From assembly GCA_030144965.1 (NCBI GenBank), contig JAMPUU010000012.1, positions 124,001-188,000 on the forward strand: a stretch of DNA of 64,000 nt. The letters are read 5' to 3'. The position numbers were made by a program, and so were the translations under genes. This stretch comes from Nitrospira sp. BO4. GTDB taxonomy: Bacteria > Nitrospirota > Nitrospiria > Nitrospirales > Nitrospiraceae. This document shows, piece after piece, positions 61,466 through 64,000 of this stretch (position 1 is its first letter; each line of letters begins with the position of its first letter). The notes beneath the pieces were generated by a model. It did no database searches and was not told the origin of the DNA. It was given only the letters and a program-made list of their open reading frames with translations.

Positions 61466-62725
61466 TCAGACCCCAAGTGCCAAGCTTTGCTCGATCAGCA
61501 CTGCAGCACGTGATGCCCCTCCGCTCGCGTGGGTAGCGTCCCGGACCCGTGCAGCGGCGGCACGGTAGGATGGGTCGGACCGTACACGGACCACCGCGGC
61601 GCACAGCGTCTGCGGAGTCACCTCCTTGGGGGGAATGGACTCACCCGCCCCAATCCAGGCGACGCGGGCGGCGACTCCCGGCTGCTCATTGGTAACAGGG
61701 ATCGCCACCATCGGAAGCCCGGCACCCAGCGCATCGAGAACGGTGTTCAGACCGGCATGGGTCACCGCAATGGTAGACCGTCGGAGCAGGTCTCCTTGAG
61801 GGGCATAGGAAACCACCACTGGGTTCCCAGGAAGTTTCCCAAGCGCCTCCGGGGATATCCCATTTCCGGTCGAGAGTACCAATTGGGCGTCAACTCCCTC
61901 ACAAGCCTCCGCAATCACTCGAAACATCCTCACGATACGATTCTGCAGTGTTCCCAGCGAGGCATAGATTAATGGTCGTCCATCGAGCCGTTCCCAAGGA
62001 AATGGAACCGGCTGAGTTCCGACCGATCGCTGGAGGGGACCAACGAACCGAATGTGCTTCGGTAACCCACGCCGAGGGAACTCGAATCCATCGGGTTGTT
62101 GACTAATTTGTAGCCTGTCAGACCACACGTTCGACATGCCTGCCGGGATCGATAGACGAAGCCTGCGGCGATGGTTCTGAATGCGTGTGACGATTGGAGC
62201 ATACAGTCGGTTGAGTCCTGCCCATGCGATCCGATTGCGAATCCGTGCCCACCAGGCGTCCCGCGGTTGCCAGTGGGTAAAGTACGGTGGGACGACGGGG
62301 TCAGGGTTCAGGAGGAGCGCATTACAGATTGTCGCGAACGGGAGCCCGAGCTGGTCGGCAAGGGTACCACCGGGAAACGATGCCTGATCAACCACCAGGG
62401 CGGTCACACCGGCGGCACGCACGACAGCCGGGCCGACTTCTAGAATCGCATCAGCCGCGCGTGCACCGATTGCCAGGGTATGCTTGAGCGCTGCCCGGCC
62501 CTGGAGTGAGCCGAGCGTTTGAAACTCGGCCTGATACTGATCAGCCGGGAAGATTGATCCTCCGACAGGAACGCTCTCAAACCCAGCCGCCGCGATCGAT
62601 GAAGGAGGCGCGCCTAACAGGAAGAAGGTGACTCGGTGACCACGGGCGCGGGTCGCGTCGGCCAGCGCCAACATTGGATTCACATGACCTGGAGTATTCG
62701 GGCAGAGAACGCCGATGTGACCCAT
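61466..62725 (-). CDS. GT1 family glycosyltransferase (CrtX/MGT-like)
   Basis: 419 residues, two-domain GT-B fold. N-terminal NTPGHVNPMLALADATRARG, and C-terminal donor-binding segment VTHAGLNTVLDALGAGLPMV followed by TNEQPGVAARVAWIGAGE, as in zeaxanthin glucosyltransferase and macrolide glycosyltransferases. It transfers a sugar to a small lipophilic acceptor; substrate unknown. Monocistronic; no carotenoid genes are next to it. Confidence 0.85.
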   Translation of the reverse strand: MGHIGVLCPNTPGHVNPMLALADATRARGHRVTFFLLGAPPSSIAAAGFESVPVGGSIFPADQYQAEFQTLGSLQGRAALKHTLAIGARAADAILEVGPAVVRAAGVTALVVDQASFPGGTLADQLGLPFATICNALLLNPDPVVPPYFTHWQPRDAWWARIRNRIAWAGLNRLYAPIVTRIQNHRRRLRLSIPAGMSNVWSDRLQISQQPDGFEFPRRGLPKHIRFVGPLQRSVGTQPVPFPWERLDGRPLIYASLGTLQNRIVRMFRVIAEACEGVDAQLVLSTGNGISPEALGKLPGNPVVVSYAPQGDLLRRSTIAVTHAGLNTVLDALGAGLPMVAIPVTNEQPGVAARVAWIGAGESIPPKEVTPQTLCAAVVRVRSDPSYRAAAARVRDATHASGGASRAAVLIEQSLALGV

Positions 62726-63025
62726 TAACTGCCCTTTCTCAGCCTATCCAAATGGAATCCGGTTGAGTTTGCTTCCTAGCAGCTTTCTACGTATTAGACA
62801 CTGCAACATACTCCATGAGTTTCGCCGATTCAATGCAGTCGCGGACGAAGGAGTCATGGGCAACTTCCTCGCTGCGCATCAAGATGGTATGGGAGCAGTT
62901 CTTTTCGAGCATTCTTCACGACATGATTTCCTAATCAAAATTTCTTCTATTGGTAACCGAAACGTAGTACGTTCTGTGTCCCATCGACAGCGTCGACGTT
63001 GAGTCATAGGTACGGAGGGCAAAGC
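62726..63025. other. Intergenic stretch without a recognisable gene
   Basis: 300 bp between divergent genes; a frame 62763-63002 (plus) has no support. The region should hold both promoters. Confidence 0.4.
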
Positions 63026-64000
63026 ATGAACACTCGGCACACTCGTCTCGCCAGGATTCTCCTGTTCGTCACGATCCTTTGGACCATGGCGGGCAGCCCC
63101 GGCTTCCTATCAGCTGCCTCATCCCATGAAGACCATCCAAAACGACATGGTTCCATCGAAGGGGCCCAACCCCAACCCCAAGGCCAGCCAGATCCTGATC
63201 TGCTTCCATTGTGGGCTGCCTTGCTCGGAAAAGCCTCTGGTCCGGTGTCGGTGGCATGGAGTCCCCTCTGGGGCACCCCGCATGCCGTCTATGGCACACT
63301 GACCCCTTCAATGGACGTGTCCGAAACATCGGCCCGCCAATTTCTTTCCTCTCATGCGGCCCTACTCAAATTGGACCAATCACTTCCTGGCTTGAGCGTG
63401 ACGCGGACGGCCGCCACCCTGGCAGGTACGCTATATAGATTCAGTCAATCGGCCGAGGGAGTGCCGGTCTATGGGGCGGAGGTGACCGTGTTCTTCGACA
63501 AACAAGGCCGAGTCGTCGCGCTGACCAATACGGCAGTGCCAAGCGCCAGTCTTCTGACCCTCCCGCCAACGGTGACGGATGCCGATGCAGTGAACAGGGC
63601 TCGAGGCGCCGTGCCTGCCAGACCAAAGGACGATGAGCCGACGGACGATCTTCCTGGTCCTGCGACCCGACTGGTCATTTATGCGGAGAGCGGCACGCCG
63701 ACCCTCGCCTGGGAAGTGACGGTGCCCACCCATGGGCCAACGTGGCAAGTGTTTGTGCATGCTCGAAAGGGCACGATCGTGACACCAGCGCGTGATCTCA
63801 ATCGCTATGTGAATGGAACCGGCCAGATCTTTAAGGTGAATGCGATTGTCGCCTCGGGCATCAACACCTTGACCGACCAAAGCGATTCCGCTGCGGCAGT
63901 CCCCGCGATCGCCTATCGCACGGTCATCCTGCCAGGTCTCGCGGGAAACGGTCTCCTCGATGGGCCCTTCGCGTCCAGCAGTTTGACCAAAAGGCGGGTG
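63026..64000 (+). CDS. Secreted protein with protease-type propeptide (3' end outside window)
   Basis: First 325 residues, starting MNTRHTRLARILLFVTILWT with a signal peptide ending near SAASS. The next part (RQFLSSHAALLKLDQSLPG; RFSQSAEGVPVYGAEVTVFF; AWEVTVPTHGPTWQVFVHAR) matches the FTP propeptide domain of thermolysin/fungalysin-type metallopeptidases. The catalytic HExxH part would be beyond the window, so the enzyme class is inferred from the propeptide. Confidence 0.75.
   Translation, partial: MNTRHTRLARILLFVTILWTMAGSPGFLSAASSHEDHPKRHGSIEGAQPQPQGQPDPDLLPLWAALLGKASGPVSVAWSPLWGTPHAVYGTLTPSMDVSETSARQFLSSHAALLKLDQSLPGLSVTRTAATLAGTLYRFSQSAEGVPVYGAEVTVFFDKQGRVVALTNTAVPSASLLTLPPTVTDADAVNRARGAVPARPKDDEPTDDLPGPATRLVIYAESGTPTLAWEVTVPTHGPTWQVFVHARKGTIVTPARDLNRYVNGTGQIFKVNAIVASGINTLTDQSDSAAAVPAIAYRTVILPGLAGNGLLDGPFASSSLTKRRV

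Noticed and set aside
1-64000. CRISPR arrays, rRNA genes, complete tRNAs, insertion sequence transposases
   Set aside because: Scanned for by eye; none found. Only tRNA-like 3' fragments are present.

Overview
The window looks like a chromosomal segment of a Gram-negative autotroph-like bacterium, most probably of the Nitrospirota (Nitrospira-type). This is an inference from the gene mix: a NAD-linked formate dehydrogenase of the FdsGBA type, NhaA, PilZ and BON proteins, many small lineage-specific secreted proteins, and strong GGAGG ribosome binding sites. No rRNA, complete tRNA or marker protein is present to prove it.

Region 1 (1-21,271, all minus strand) is a nearly gapless block of about 20 catabolic genes. 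It covers tyrosine ring cleavage (a short HPPD-like VOC protein, homogentisate dioxygenase, a fumarylacetoacetase-family hydrolase), a branched-chain 2-oxoacid dehydrogenase (E1a, E1b, E2), thiolase and 3-hydroxyacyl-CoA dehydrogenase, a two-subunit cobalamin mutase with a MeaB-type GTPase, leucine-type steps (LiuB-like carboxyltransferase, a crotonase, HMG-CoA lyase), the 2-methylcitrate cycle (PrpD, PrpB, PrpC), and an acyl-CoA synthetase cut by the window edge. Many junctions overlap by 4 bp, so much of the block is probably cotranscribed. Together these genes would convert Tyr, Leu, Val and Ile to acetyl-CoA, succinyl-CoA, pyruvate and fumarate.

Region 2 (21,272-27,777, plus strand) diverges from the same AT-rich intergenic region: a heme-oxygenase-fold (HDO) protein, an HTH regulator, a tryptophanase-like lyase, a long acyl-CoA dehydrogenase and a quinone oxidoreductase.

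Region 3 (27,841-34,617) holds a VIT-like membrane protein, a small cytochrome c, and the formate dehydrogenase operon fdsGBA with a universal stress protein gene just upstream.

Region 4 (34,968-49,433) is a patchwork of single genes for envelope, stress and signalling functions (MarR, PilZ, a receiver-like protein, HtrA, Slp, CheY-like, Spy/CpxP-like, DUF3047, NhaA, BON), mixed with small orphan genes. Several of these form paralogous pairs: two tandem 66/85-aa genes, two 93-aa secreted genes, and a 49/52-aa pair too short for ordinary gene calling.

Region 5 (49,434-61,400) is a decayed integration region. It carries secreted thermonuclease paralogues (two intact, one broken) around a ComEA-like HhH protein, fragments resembling tRNA 3' halves, and a roughly 2.9-kb segment bounded by direct repeats. 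That segment includes an SDR gene with an integron attC-like 3' flank. Region 6 (61,466-64,000) has a GT1 glycosyltransferase and the start of a secreted protein with a protease-type propeptide.
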